Of a stretch of DNA of 64,000 nucleotides, positions 7,993-16,368 are shown one piece after another. Source of the stretch: Rhodospirillaceae bacterium BRH_c57 (GTDB lineage: Bacteria; Pseudomonadota; Alphaproteobacteria; Rhodospirillales; Rhodospirillaceae); the NCBI GenBank assembly GCA_000961745.1, contig LAEA01000152.1, positions 39,507 through 103,506 on the forward strand, written 5' to 3'. Numbering within the stretch: position 1 is the first letter of the stretch; each line of letters opens with the position of its first letter. Below the pieces are notes generated by a model that saw nothing but the letters and a program-made list of their open reading frames with translations, had not been told where the DNA came from and searched no databases. The position numbers were made by a program, and so were the translations under genes.

Positions 7993-8301
7993 ATGATGGC
8001 GAAACGAGCTAGCACGAGCTACTCGACGGAGGAATGGGAGGGCTTTTTCTGGAGGCTGAGGGTCAGGCAAAGGCTGACTGTCTCGGTGATAGCGAAGAGA
8101 ACGCAGGTGGCCCCGCAGACGGCCTCGGGCCGCTTCAAGAACATCGAGGCCAGACTAATCGAGGCCCAATCCAATAACGCGAACGCGATAACCGACGAGG
8201 CCAAGACATACGGCGTCTCCGCAGAGGCTGCCGAGGAACACTTTTCCAAAGTTGCAGGGTACGTCCATCACGCTGCCCCCATAATGAAGGAGGCCGCGTG
8301 A
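7993..8301 (+). CDS. Small HTH-like protein of unknown function
   Basis: 102 residues; GGGAGGG precedes tandem ATGs. The segment VSVIAKRTQVAPQTASGRFKNIEARL looks like a helix-turn-helix of the kind found elsewhere on this plasmid. The C-terminal half is helical without recognised family. It overlaps the next gene by four bases (ATGA), so the two are translationally coupled. Confidence 0.6.
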   Translation: MMAKRASTSYSTEEWEGFFWRLRVRQRLTVSVIAKRTQVAPQTASGRFKNIEARLIEAQSNNANAITDEAKTYGVSAEAAEEHFSKVAGYVHHAAPIMKEAA

Positions 8302-8615
8302 TGGACGGCGAGATGATATTCGACTCAGTGGCTGGCGGCCTGCCTGGTTACGTCGTCAAGAAGGGTGGCGGAACGCGGGAGATCCAGATCTCCGCCCTCC
8401 TCGGCCCGAGGCTTGTCCTGCTTCGCAGCGGGCAGGTTGAACTGCTTCTGTCGGAGGATGGCACCGCTTACGGTTCGATCACCGCCACGCCGAATGGCGG
8501 AGGGTGGGAAATCGCCGCTAACCCTGACGGGCTCGACATCCCTGAATCATGCATTTCATCGGTCGATGGCTTCATCGCCTACTCTCGGCGACTTCTCAGC
8601 GGATACTGCTCCTGA
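8298..8615 (+). CDS. Hypothetical protein
   Basis: 105 residues, coupled to the preceding HTH gene by an ATGA overlap. Alternating hydrophobic strands (RLVLLRSGQVELLLSEDG) suggest a small beta-rich fold. No family recognised. Its last 60 bases overlap the 3' end of the large convergent gene at 8556-10727. Confidence 0.55.
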   Translation: MMDGEMIFDSVAGGLPGYVVKKGGGTREIQISALLGPRLVLLRSGQVELLLSEDGTAYGSITATPNGGGWEIAANPDGLDIPESCISSVDGFIAYSRRLLSGYCS

Positions 8616-10727
8616 GCTATGTTTGACGTACCCTTCAAGTGCCTTGAGCACGGGGATGAGGTGCCGCGTCTCCGCCTCCTTGATCTCCTCGCCGGCAACG
8701 GCCCGCAGGCAGTTCGCCAGCCACCGTGCAGGAGATGACTTGCCCAGAAGCGGGCCTTCCCGCCGCTCCGGTGTCGCCGTCTCCAGAACCGTTCTCGCGC
8801 ACCCGTAGAGAAGCCAGACGTCCGGAGGTGGCACGGGTGAGGTGTGCAGCCCCGCCTTCGGTACCAGCTTACCCTGCGACACCAGGGTCACGAGGCTCTC
8901 CATCCCCGCCACGGGGTCGCCACCCAACAAGGATAGGGACACCGCGTTCCGTGCTGCCTCCCCTCCCCGTTCGAGAAGGGAGGTTGCCGTTTCTCGCTCA
9001 GCGGCGGCGGCAATCTCCCGAAGACCTTCCATGGAGGCTGCTTCCGCCACCGCGTCGACGGATGCCCAAAAGCTTTTGCCCGGCGATCGGCACCGCTCGG
9101 TCCAGTCCGGCAGGTTCCAGCGGGCGGCTTTGTCCTTTCCCTCTCCCATGGCCCGTCTCGCTGACTCGCAAGCTTTGGCAACGGCTTCCTCGCCCGCGGC
9201 CAGCAGGACGGCTTCCGCGGCGGATTCGACAAGCGTCCTTTTGAGCCGCTGTCCCGCCGCACGGGACAATCGTTTGCGTGCCTTCCCAGCTTCGTCCTTC
9301 TTCTGCCCCTTGATCTTCCGCCCGTTGATCACGTCCCAATCGGAGGCTTCTGATGGCTCTGAAAGGTCGATGAGGCCGCATGCCACCAGGGCGATAGCGG
9401 CATTGGCTCCTTTCGACGCCATCGCCTCGCTGTACTCAGGGCTTGGATCTGGCGACACCAAAGTCTTGGCAGACCTCGCGGCCCGCTCCACCCCAGGCAG
9501 GAGATGTTCGAGGTACCTGGTGCGGACTCCCCTCCCCCTCTGCCAGGCGAACGCAGGGACGTGCGACCACTCCCCTGACAAGGCTTCGGCGGACAGCCCA
9601 AAGAGGCGTTCCATGCACTGCCTTCTGCGGTCGCGGTTGCCAAGAACGAAGGCGGCCATCGCGAGGGCGGCGTCGGCCTGTGCCACGGCCCGCTCGAATA
9701 TCGCCTCCGCGACTTCCTCGCTCCCGCCCTCGGGATCCCGCCTCCCCTCAACGACGACGACGATGTCCTCACCGGTCTCCGGATCGAGGTCCGGAATGAG
9801 CAGGGTCTCGGTGTCCATCGCCGTCAGGGGTTGAAGGTCGTATCGGGCGAGGAGCAGGGACGCGGCACGACCACCCCACCGCAGGGCGAGAGCCTTTTCA
9901 GCAAGAGCGAGCACCCGCATCGGGTTCACCCTGTTGAACCTCGCGAGCCCCTTTCCGCCCCTGACCTTACCCTTGTTCGCCCACATGATGTCGGCCACGG
10001 CCACCCTGACGGCTCCCGTCTCAAGGAGTGCCCTCGCCTCCTCCCACTCCACGGAACCTGGGAGCGGAGGGTTGTCCTTCCAAAGGTGGCTCCTGCTTCC
10101 TATCTCGGCATTCGCGGCGGCAATGGCGTCAGCTAGATCGTGCCTTTCGGAGAGGCGCGACAGGAACCGCCTGACCCCCCACGGGAAGCCTGCGGTCTCG
10201 AATCCTTCGCTGGCGGGACTGGGGCCGACCATGGTCCACCCATCAAAGTCACCGTCCCACCACGACTCACCGCCTTCTGGCGAGAACCGCCCCTCTTCGT
10301 TTATCCAGTCGCCGAAACCGATGGCGACCGCTGATGCAGCAAGACTGGCTGCGTGTGCGGCTTCCACGACGGCGTTGACACGGGCCATGGAAACCCTCTC
10401 GCCATCGGATCCCCAGACTTCGCAGGTAGCCTCCCATACCTCAAGCACGGACGCCGCCCACCGCCGGACCTCAGAAGCACCCTCTGAACCCGCCTGATGC
10501 CCGAACTTCTCGGCGAGGCGGTCGATTCCGCTGTCAGTCGACACGAAGGGCCAAGTGTCCAACACGGCATGGCTCCCGCCCGACTCCCCGTGGGCGTCGC
10601 GGGACTTGCGGGACAGTGTCACCCTGCCGAAACCCTTGCCGTCGCCGCCTGCGACCGTCGACGGCAGAAGACGACGCCACGCCTCAGCCACCGTCCTACC
10701 CCAGTCCTCGTCGTCCCGCCTCGCCAT
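8556..10727 (-). CDS. Large hypothetical protein, alanine- and charge-rich
   Basis: About 723 residues, starting at the ATG reading MARRDDEDWG. No signal peptide, membrane segment or known motif was found. It has long helical stretches rich in A, E and R (EAHAASLAASAVA, AEAVLLAAGEEAVAKACES) and a centre with TETLLIPDLDPETGEDIVVV. The codon pattern is clean over the full length, so it is real. It is convergent with, and overlaps by 60 bases, the gene ending at 8615. It lies alone and opposite to the neighbouring pilus locus. Function unknown. Confidence 0.7.
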   Translation of the reverse strand: MARRDDEDWGRTVAEAWRRLLPSTVAGGDGKGFGRVTLSRKSRDAHGESGGSHAVLDTWPFVSTDSGIDRLAEKFGHQAGSEGASEVRRWAASVLEVWEATCEVWGSDGERVSMARVNAVVEAAHAASLAASAVAIGFGDWINEEGRFSPEGGESWWDGDFDGWTMVGPSPASEGFETAGFPWGVRRFLSRLSERHDLADAIAAANAEIGSRSHLWKDNPPLPGSVEWEEARALLETGAVRVAVADIMWANKGKVRGGKGLARFNRVNPMRVLALAEKALALRWGGRAASLLLARYDLQPLTAMDTETLLIPDLDPETGEDIVVVVEGRRDPEGGSEEVAEAIFERAVAQADAALAMAAFVLGNRDRRRQCMERLFGLSAEALSGEWSHVPAFAWQRGRGVRTRYLEHLLPGVERAARSAKTLVSPDPSPEYSEAMASKGANAAIALVACGLIDLSEPSEASDWDVINGRKIKGQKKDEAGKARKRLSRAAGQRLKRTLVESAAEAVLLAAGEEAVAKACESARRAMGEGKDKAARWNLPDWTERCRSPGKSFWASVDAVAEAASMEGLREIAAAAERETATSLLERGGEAARNAVSLSLLGGDPVAGMESLVTLVSQGKLVPKAGLHTSPVPPPDVWLLYGCARTVLETATPERREGPLLGKSSPARWLANCLRAVAGEEIKEAETRHLIPVLKALEGYVKHSSGAVSAEKSPRVGDEAIDR

Positions 10728-10901
10728 TCCCAAGCCCCATCATTTCTTGTCATGTAAACTTACTTTGGACGTACATATAGTTCCAGTTGAAGGGTGGACA
10801 CAAGAATATAGCTGACTAAGCGGCAACCAAACCTGTGCTCTTCAGCCTGTTATTTTGTCTAATGCTCCTGCCGAAATTACGTGACAGCAGTTGACTAGGT
10901 G

Positions 10902-10930
10902 TTGGAATGCGGATATAGTATCTGTTAATA
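10902..10930 (+). promoter_or_regulatory. Shared-motif promoter at the head of the pilus locus
   Basis: GTGTTGGAATGCGGATA: -35 TTGGAA (10902-10907), 17 bp, TTAATA (10925-10930). Confidence 0.7.
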
Positions 10931-10982
10931 TCCAATTCCGGCCTTAGCCGGGATTCGGAGGGATGGCGAGCGGGAGGGTGCA

Positions 10983-11435
10983 TTGGCCGGGATAGGGAAC
11001 GTGAAAGGGCGTTGTGCGATACTGGCGACATGTGTGGCCTTCGGGATCTCCTGCGGCTTTGTCGGCGGAGAAGCTCTCGCCGCCTCTCCCGCCGCTGATG
11101 TGGTCGTTCCGGAGACGACACCCGTACCTGCGGTCCGCAAGGTGGTCGATCCCTTCGCCCCAGGCGGGATTGCGGCACCGAAGAGGGAGGTGCCGGCGGT
11201 GGTGGAGACGCCTGCGGAGGATCAATCCATCCCCACTCAGGTCATTGTGGTGGAACGCCAAGAGGCTTCCGAACCAGACAAGGGTAGCCCCCGCAGGAAG
11301 CTGATCGAGGCCGCGACCCCAATGGGCTGCGTGAGCGGCAAGATCATGATGCAGGGGGCATCGGGGATGTTTCTAGTTACGCCTTCGGAGGCTTCGACGA
11401 ACCCGGCTGCGGGTCTGTTGCCTTGCGGCACATAA
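10983..11435 (+). CDS. Periplasmic pilus accessory protein, PilP-like by position
   Basis: The start is a TTG after GGGAGGGTGCA (a GTG at 11001 is an alternative). The N-terminus is a Sec signal peptide (hydrophobic core ATCVAFGISCGFVGG with AASPAAD as cleavage region). The mature part is proline/valine-rich (ETTPVPAVRKVVDPFAP) with two cysteines near the C-terminus (MGCVSG, LPCGT) that could form a disulfide. It precedes the secretin gene, where pilot or PilP-type alignment proteins lie in type IVb pilus loci. There is no clear sequence family, so the role is inferred from location. Confidence 0.6.
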   Translation: MAGIGNVKGRCAILATCVAFGISCGFVGGEALAASPAADVVVPETTPVPAVRKVVDPFAPGGIAAPKREVPAVVETPAEDQSIPTQVIVVERQEASEPDKGSPRRKLIEAATPMGCVSGKIMMQGASGMFLVTPSEASTNPAAGLLPCGT

Positions 11436-11438
11436 GTG

Positions 11439-11467
11439 TTGGCATGAAAACTTGCATAGAACTTAAG
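11439..11467 (+). promoter_or_regulatory. Shared-motif promoter of the secretin gene
   Basis: ATAAGTGTTGGCATGAAA: -35 TTGGCA (11439-11444). The hexamer at 17 bp is CTTAAG (11462-11467); a TAGAAC lies slightly closer. The match in the -35 region is strong, in the -10 moderate. Confidence 0.55.
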
Positions 11468-11478
11468 GGGGAACCATT

Positions 11479-13014
11479 ATGACGGAGAGGGGAACCATGA
11501 GGATCGCGAGAAGGTCTGCCGCTGCGGCCTGCGTTTTACTGGCGGCTTCGGCCTGTGCCCCGACTGCGGGGGAGTTTCGTGCCGATACCCTTGCCGGCAA
11601 GCACATTCCCAAGGAGGGCGAATACCGCTTGATGAGGGATGAATTGGCGGCATGGAACCGCATCCCGTCCGTGAGCGAAATCGAGATCCCGAGAGACGCT
11701 CTGGCACCGCACCCGGTGGTGCCGCCACTGTCGGGGGAGATATCGAATGCCCGCATCGATCTGACCCTGGTGCCGCAGGCGACTCTTGAACACCTGGCTT
11801 TCGCTTTGGACTCCTCGGGCATCCTCGTCTCCTTTGACGGCGAGGACGAGGGGCTTCGGGATATTCGGGTGCCCTTCCTCTCCCACAGCGGGGACCTCTT
11901 TTCCTTGGCCGAGAGGCTTGAGGCCAGTGCAAACGTGACGCTAGCCCATTCACCCGGCGGAGGCGTGATGCTGACCCGCTCGACGCAGTGGGCCTTCCGC
12001 ATCCCGATCCAGAACAAGGAACTGATGGAGGCCCTGTCCGGCGACATCCAGTCGCTGGGAGCGACGGACGTCCAGATCAGCCCCCGCGTCGGCGAGATCG
12101 TCTACAAGGTCAGTCCCCGCACCCAGCGGGACGTCATCGGGCCGTTCCTTACCAAGGCCAGGTCGAACTTGGCGGCGGTGACACTTCAGGTGGCGGTGAT
12201 GACCGTCACCTCGACGGCGAAGAAGGAACGCGGCATCGACTGGAGCAGCGTGGACGTCCAGGCGGTGTCGAAAGAGAGGGTTGCGGGGATGGATTCCTCC
12301 GCGTCGGACGCGATACCTGGTCTTGTCGGTCGGGCCGCGAAGGCCGGGCTCGCAGGAATAGCCGGAAGCGGCACTCTAGGGGTTGGTGGAGCAGTGATCG
12401 GCATCGCCGGCGCCGTGAAGTGGATGGATTCCATGGGGCTGGCGAAGTCCCGTCAGAGCGTGGAGCTCACGACCATCTCCGGCGTGCCCGTGCAGATGAG
12501 AAACGGCAACTCCATTCCTTACGTGTCGAGCGTCGGCATCTCGACGAACACCGGCACGAACAACACCCTCGGCGAGGCCCAGACGGCCACTGCGGAAGAC
12601 GGCCTGACGGTCGATCTGAACCCGCAGTACGATGACTTGAGCGGACTGGTGACCCTCGACGTCGACATCAAGGCGAACAAGGTCGAACTGGTCGAACTCA
12701 GTGCCGGACAGCAGCTCGGCACGATCACGCAGCCGAAAAGCCAGGATCACGAGATCACCTCCAACGTGCCGATGCGGGCGGGCGACGTGGCGGTCATCGA
12801 CGGCACCCGCGTGACCACGCTCCAAGACGGTGCAAGCGGACCTTTGTCGGGCCTCATCGCTCCCCACGAACTTACCAACGGCCAGAGCATGAGCTTGTTC
12901 ATTCTGGTGAGGCCGACGGTCGTCAGGTTTGTTCCCGCCGACGTCAAGGGGGCATCCTCTGTTCCCTACGGAGACGTGACGAGCCGCATAGGAGGCGTCG
13001 ATGATGAACGTTAA
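11479..13014 (+). CDS. Type IVb pilus secretin, outer-membrane lipoprotein (PilN/BfpB-like)
   Basis: 511 residues. The N-terminus is a lipoprotein signal with lipobox LAASAC (Cys26, or Cys20 if the ATG at 11497 is used). An N-domain region follows, with a ring-forming segment (LAFALDSSGILVSFDGE...RDIRVPFLSHSGDLFSLAERL). The secretin core includes LTTISGVPVQMRNGNSIPYVSSV, TVDLNPQYDDLSGLVTLDVDIK and the closing MRAGDVAVIDGTR and SLFILVRPTVV motifs. The glycine/alanine-rich insert near residues 275-315 could be the membrane-spanning gate. It forms the outer-membrane channel for the pilus. Its overlap with the PilO-like gene shows one operon. Confidence 0.85.
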   Translation: MTERGTMRIARRSAAAACVLLAASACAPTAGEFRADTLAGKHIPKEGEYRLMRDELAAWNRIPSVSEIEIPRDALAPHPVVPPLSGEISNARIDLTLVPQATLEHLAFALDSSGILVSFDGEDEGLRDIRVPFLSHSGDLFSLAERLEASANVTLAHSPGGGVMLTRSTQWAFRIPIQNKELMEALSGDIQSLGATDVQISPRVGEIVYKVSPRTQRDVIGPFLTKARSNLAAVTLQVAVMTVTSTAKKERGIDWSSVDVQAVSKERVAGMDSSASDAIPGLVGRAAKAGLAGIAGSGTLGVGGAVIGIAGAVKWMDSMGLAKSRQSVELTTISGVPVQMRNGNSIPYVSSVGISTNTGTNNTLGEAQTATAEDGLTVDLNPQYDDLSGLVTLDVDIKANKVELVELSAGQQLGTITQPKSQDHEITSNVPMRAGDVAVIDGTRVTTLQDGASGPLSGLIAPHELTNGQSMSLFILVRPTVVRFVPADVKGASSVPYGDVTSRIGGVDDER

Positions 13015-13750
13015 GAACAACGAGGCCGCCCTGCCCTCACTCGCCATCGGCGGTTTCATCGGGTTCCCCAAGAAGAAGCAGGCTCTCGCCTTCGCCCGCG
13101 ACAAGGCCGAGAAGTGGTTCGAGGGGCAGGAATACTGTTGGATAGCCGTTCATCGGCACGAGTACGACAGGGACGGAGGTGTGCAGGTCGGCTGGCTGTG
13201 GGAAGCCCATCAGGGCGGAGACGGCCTGTCGTTCATGCCTTCGGCGGTCGCAGCCCTTGAAGCCGGCGAGGATTCCGCCGTCATCCCGACCCTGACGCGT
13301 GACCTTGTCGTCGAACCGCGTTCGGGCGGGGCCGTCGAATGCCTGATCTTGCCGGAGGAGCCCAGCCGCCGCCCCCCGACGGAAGGCGTCGGCTTCATCG
13401 GGCCGAAGTGCCGGCCTCTGAGGCAAAGCGGCATCCACTACCTGTTCGTCGGCCTTCTCGCCCTCGTGCTCGGAGCATCCGCCCTGGGATACGGAGTGAC
13501 GGAGCGGGTGTCGAGGGTCGCGGCAACCTCCGTCAAACCGCTGACTTCCCAACAGATGTCCAACTTGCCGTCCTCCCGCGTCTCGGCTCTGAAGAACGTG
13601 CCCGACGATAAGCGTCTCGTACTCCTCAAACTGACGGGCGGCCTCGGTGCGGGAGGCAGGTGGACACAGGATTTCGAGGATCGCCCAGTGATAGAGGGAG
13701 GGTCTGAAGATGTCCTGCCGCCCCCGCCCGCCGAAGAAGGAGCCGAATAA
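13001..13750 (+). CDS. Bitopic inner-membrane pilus assembly protein (PilO-like)
   Basis: 249 residues; ATG after AGGAGGCGTCG, overlapping the secretin gene by 14 bases. A cytoplasmic N-terminal domain of about 145 residues is followed by one membrane helix (HYLFVGLLALVLGASALGYGV) and a periplasmic tail ending in a proline-rich stretch. This order (cytoplasmic ATPase-binding part, TM, periplasmic part) is that of PilO/BfpC-type proteins, which link the assembly ATPase to the envelope. Sequence resemblance is weak; position and topology carry the call. Confidence 0.6.
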   Translation: MMNVKNNEAALPSLAIGGFIGFPKKKQALAFARDKAEKWFEGQEYCWIAVHRHEYDRDGGVQVGWLWEAHQGGDGLSFMPSAVAALEAGEDSAVIPTLTRDLVVEPRSGGAVECLILPEEPSRRPPTEGVGFIGPKCRPLRQSGIHYLFVGLLALVLGASALGYGVTERVSRVAATSVKPLTSQQMSNLPSSRVSALKNVPDDKRLVLLKLTGGLGAGGRWTQDFEDRPVIEGGSEDVLPPPPAEEGAE

Positions 13751-14124
13751 TGATAGCGAAGGAAGCGGGAATCCTCGCAGGGGCCGTCGCAGGGGTCGTC
13801 GGCCTTGCAATGGGAGCGTCCGGGGCTTGGCTGTCCCTGTCTCCCGTCTCGGCGGAGAAATCAGAATCACAAGTGATCGCCGAGTGCATCATGCGGTTGC
13901 AAAGCTCCGTTCCCGGAATCGATGCCTCCCCCGACGGTCGGGGCGTCGCTGCCTCAAACACGAACCCGTCGACCCCAGGGTTCGCCTGGCTGTTCGAGGC
14001 GACCCAAGCCACCCTTTCTTGCCCGGGATGGGAACTTGAAGAGTTCTGTGCTGGAGAGAAGTGCGGGCATTCGGGGTGGAGCATAAAGATGTCACCCATC
14101 ATAAATAAGCCTGCCAAGAGTTGA
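13750..14124 (+). CDS. Small membrane-anchored, cysteine-containing pilus-locus protein
   Basis: 124 residues, start overlapping the previous stop (TAATG). The N-terminal hydrophobic segment (AGILAGAVAGVVGLAMGASGAWL) may be a signal anchor. Four cysteines follow in the mature part, among them the pair EEFCAGEKCGHSG, likely disulfide-bonded in the periplasm. No family recognised. It may be a pilotin or alignment factor for the secretin complex. Confidence 0.55.
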   Translation: MIAKEAGILAGAVAGVVGLAMGASGAWLSLSPVSAEKSESQVIAECIMRLQSSVPGIDASPDGRGVAASNTNPSTPGFAWLFEATQATLSCPGWELEEFCAGEKCGHSGWSIKMSPIINKPAKS

Positions 14125-14149
14125 CATGCGGATTTACTGGCAACACGAT
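14121..14149 (+). promoter_or_regulatory. Shared-motif promoter of the first pilin gene
   Basis: AGTTGACATGCGGATT: consensus -35 TTGACA (14121-14126), 17 bp, CACGAT (14144-14149), overlapping the stop of the previous gene. It gives the major-pilin candidate its own transcript, as is usual for an abundant subunit. Confidence 0.7.
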
Positions 14150-14204
14150 AAATCAACCGTAGAGCGGTACAGGATCGCCGAGTCAGGAAACAAGGAGATA
14201 GTTG

Positions 14205-14651
14205 ATGTTCCAGATAATCGCACTTATCGTCGTCATTGCCCTCGGCGCCATCGTTGCCTCCGGCGGCACATCAGCCATTGGTGACGTCTTCTTCAGCAAG
14301 AGCGCCGATGCCCTCGCTCAGCAGATGGCGAGTACAATGTCGCAGATCGAGACCGCCGACCGTGGCCGTCAGGCCGAGACTGGCAGCGTCTCGGCGACTA
14401 CCACTCCGACCACTGTCGACAGTTCGCACGCCCTCTTCACGGGTGAATACCTCGGCATCGTGCCGACAGTTCCAAACAGCATCGCTTTCGGCATCAACTA
14501 CAGCCTCGGCACCGCCTCGGATGCCACAACCATAACCGCCGTTATCACATCAGAAGACGTCTGCACGGAGATCGGCACGGCGGGGGCCCTGCATCCGAAG
14601 CTATCCTGCACATGGGGTGTCGGTATCGGAACGGTAACATACAACTACTGA
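14205..14651 (+). CDS. Leaderless type IV pilin-like protein 1 (major pilin candidate)
   Basis: 148 residues from the ATG with AAGGAG 7 bases upstream. The protein begins MFQIIALIVVIALGAIVASGG. It starts directly at the hydrophobic helix that in ordinary pilins begins with the mature F-T-L-I-E after a cleaved leader. Here the leader is reduced to Met and Glu5 is replaced by Ala. About 95 polar, T/S-rich residues follow, with a C-terminal cysteine pair (EDVCTEI, LSCTWG) like the pilin D-region disulfide. It has its own promoter, and paralogues lie at 15924 and 17852. It is proposed as the pilus subunit; processing by a prepilin peptidase looks impossible from this start. Confidence 0.7.
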   Translation: MFQIIALIVVIALGAIVASGGTSAIGDVFFSKSADALAQQMASTMSQIETADRGRQAETGSVSATTTPTTVDSSHALFTGEYLGIVPTVPNSIAFGINYSLGTASDATTITAVITSEDVCTEIGTAGALHPKLSCTWGVGIGTVTYNY

Positions 14652-14698
14652 TCGTAGGTAAGGGCTGACTCCCCTTTGTCTGCCAGAAGGAGGTAGGG

Positions 14699-15850
14699 AT
14701 GTATGTAGCTCAGATGGTGGGGGCGATTATCGCCCTTTCAGCGGTTGGTGTCGTAACGTGGAGCACCTGGGTTTCGGTCGCGGGCTCGTCTGCCTACTCG
14801 CAAAGCGTCCGCAACTCCACCGCACTTGAAGAGGCTGCGGCGGCGATCTCGGCATCGGCGATCTCCTACGGCGGCGTCGTGACCCTTCCCGCTCCAACCG
14901 CAGACGGCGGCGTTCCCGACTGGGTGTCCGCGCAGACCGTGACCCCTTGGGGGAAGGACTTCCGCTACTGCCCCTATGCGACGGGTTCGGGAGGTGCGGC
15001 CTCCACCGCCAACGGCTATCAGATCGGCACGCTTTCTCTGGCGGGGCGGGATTACGTCGTCTCCTCCGATGCCCCTACGGTGTCGGGAACCGCGTTCGCG
15101 ATCATCGCTGGCATGCCCGGCGAGGATGCTCCAGCCTGCTCCGACGTGTCCTATGCGGGCGGCGAATGGAGCGTTCCTGATGGGCGTGTGCGTGGATACG
15201 CCCTCTCCGCCATCAGAGGGTTTCGGACGGCTTCGGGTGTCATGCACGTTTCGTCCGCCGGAACGGGCACAGGGCTGTCGTCCGCCGATCCCGCCTCGCT
15301 TTCAGACGCTATCGGTTGGTGGGAAGCCTCTCGCCCGCAGTCGATGGAGTTCGTCCTCGCCGCTGGTTCCTACGCACTGCCGGCCTCCGTGTCCGGCGAT
15401 GTGGGTGGAGATGTCGTTTTCGACGCCGCTTCCGGAGTGAGCCTGACGGGCGACCTGTCCATGCCTTCCGACATCAGGCTCTCCGGGGTCTCCGTTTCGG
15501 GCACCGTGACCGTGAGGCAGGGTACCGACGCCTTCGTGAGCGGCGGCAGCTTCGGGGCGATCAACGTCTATGGCGAGGCTTCCATAGGCGGATCCGCGAC
15601 ACTGTCCTCCCTCGCGGCTGCGGCCGGCGGCAGGGTCTCCGTTTCCGCGGCATCGGTGGGCAGCCTCACCGCCACGACCGGCGGCACCGCGACGTTCGCA
15701 TCCGCTTCCGCAACGGCATCTGCGTCGGCGTCGGACTCCGGCGGCACGATAACCGCTTCCGGAGGAGCCGCGATAGGCACGGAGACGGTGGGGGTCGGCG
15801 GCCGAATATGCACGGAATCAGGCGGCACTTGGTCATGTATCAGCGGTTGA
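14699..15850 (+). CDS. Large PilV-like minor pilin / tip adhesin with beta-helix domain
   Basis: 383 residues; ATG after AAGGAGGTAGGG. It starts MYVAQMVGAIIALSAVGVVTWS, again a membrane helix with no leader. The next part (TPWGKDFRYCPY, TLSLAGRDYVVSSD) resembles the globular region of PilV-type tip pilins of IncI-like thin pili. From about residue 180 there are short repeated strands with G, S and V (SGTVTVRQGTDAFVSGGSFGAINVYG), suggesting a right-handed beta-helix. It ends in a two-cysteine loop (GRICTESGGTWSC). The likely role is the adhesive tip that recognises recipient cells. No shufflon-type inverted repeats are obvious at its 3' end. Confidence 0.65.
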   Translation: MYVAQMVGAIIALSAVGVVTWSTWVSVAGSSAYSQSVRNSTALEEAAAAISASAISYGGVVTLPAPTADGGVPDWVSAQTVTPWGKDFRYCPYATGSGGAASTANGYQIGTLSLAGRDYVVSSDAPTVSGTAFAIIAGMPGEDAPACSDVSYAGGEWSVPDGRVRGYALSAIRGFRTASGVMHVSSAGTGTGLSSADPASLSDAIGWWEASRPQSMEFVLAAGSYALPASVSGDVGGDVVFDAASGVSLTGDLSMPSDIRLSGVSVSGTVTVRQGTDAFVSGGSFGAINVYGEASIGGSATLSSLAAAAGGRVSVSAASVGSLTATTGGTATFASASATASASASDSGGTITASGGAAIGTETVGVGGRICTESGGTWSCISG

Positions 15851-15876
15851 AGGGTTGCTAATAAGCACTTGTAGTG

Positions 15877-15899
15877 TTAACATGAGGATCATTGGATAA
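15877..15899 (+). promoter_or_regulatory. Shared-motif promoter of pilin 2
   Basis: GTAGTGTTAACATGAGGATC: -35 TTAACA (15877-15882). The -10 box is unclear (GGATAA begins nearer than 17 bp). Confidence 0.5.
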
Positions 15900-15923
15900 G
15901 TCGAATGGTCCGGAGATGCCGAA

Positions 15924-16364
15924 GTGTTCCAAATCATAGCAGTCATAGTCGCCATCGCCTTGGGCGGCCTGATCTCGGTGGGATGGGCATCCGGCTTCGG
16001 CGACACCTTCTTTGAGAAGCGGGTTGAGGGGGACGTGTCGAAGTACAACAACCTGTCCGCGCAGATCAAAGGAGCTCTCAGCGCCCACAAGATGGACATG
16101 GGTTCCTATCCATCGGGGTGCCTCACCGAACTGAAGTCCGACGGGTATCTCCAGGACATCGCAATGGAGATCGAGGACGGCAACACGTGGTCATGCGAGG
16201 CCGACAAGCTGACTGTGAGCGGTGTCTCCGACGATGTCTGCATCGCCGTCCTCATGAACGACGGGTGGGAATCCACCGGGTGGACGGAGTCCGACGGCGT
16301 GCCGTCCTGTCCTGGCGACAACACCACGACACCCTACCCTTCCTGCTGCGACGACGGGAGCTAG
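15924..16364 (+). CDS. Leaderless type IV pilin-like protein 2
   Basis: 146 residues from a GTG with CGGAG 8 bases upstream. The N-terminus MFQIIAVIVAIALGGLISVGW is closely similar to pilin 1 and also lacks a leader and Glu5. A helical spine follows (SKYNNLSAQIKGALSAHKMDMGSYPSG), then a small cysteine-rich head with seven cysteines. The sequence GSYPSGCLTELKSDGYL has the look of the alpha/beta loop of type IV pilins. The ATPase gene starts four bases after its stop. It is probably a minor pilin. Confidence 0.65.
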   Translation: MFQIIAVIVAIALGGLISVGWASGFGDTFFEKRVEGDVSKYNNLSAQIKGALSAHKMDMGSYPSGCLTELKSDGYLQDIAMEIEDGNTWSCEADKLTVSGVSDDVCIAVLMNDGWESTGWTESDGVPSCPGDNTTTPYPSCCDDGS

Positions 16365-16368
16365 AGCA

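Noticed and set aside
14947-15861. Long open frames in other phases inside the PilV-like gene
   Set aside because: Arginine- and proline-rich shadow frames of a GC-rich gene; the + frame 14699-15850 has a strong ribosome site and pilin-like start.
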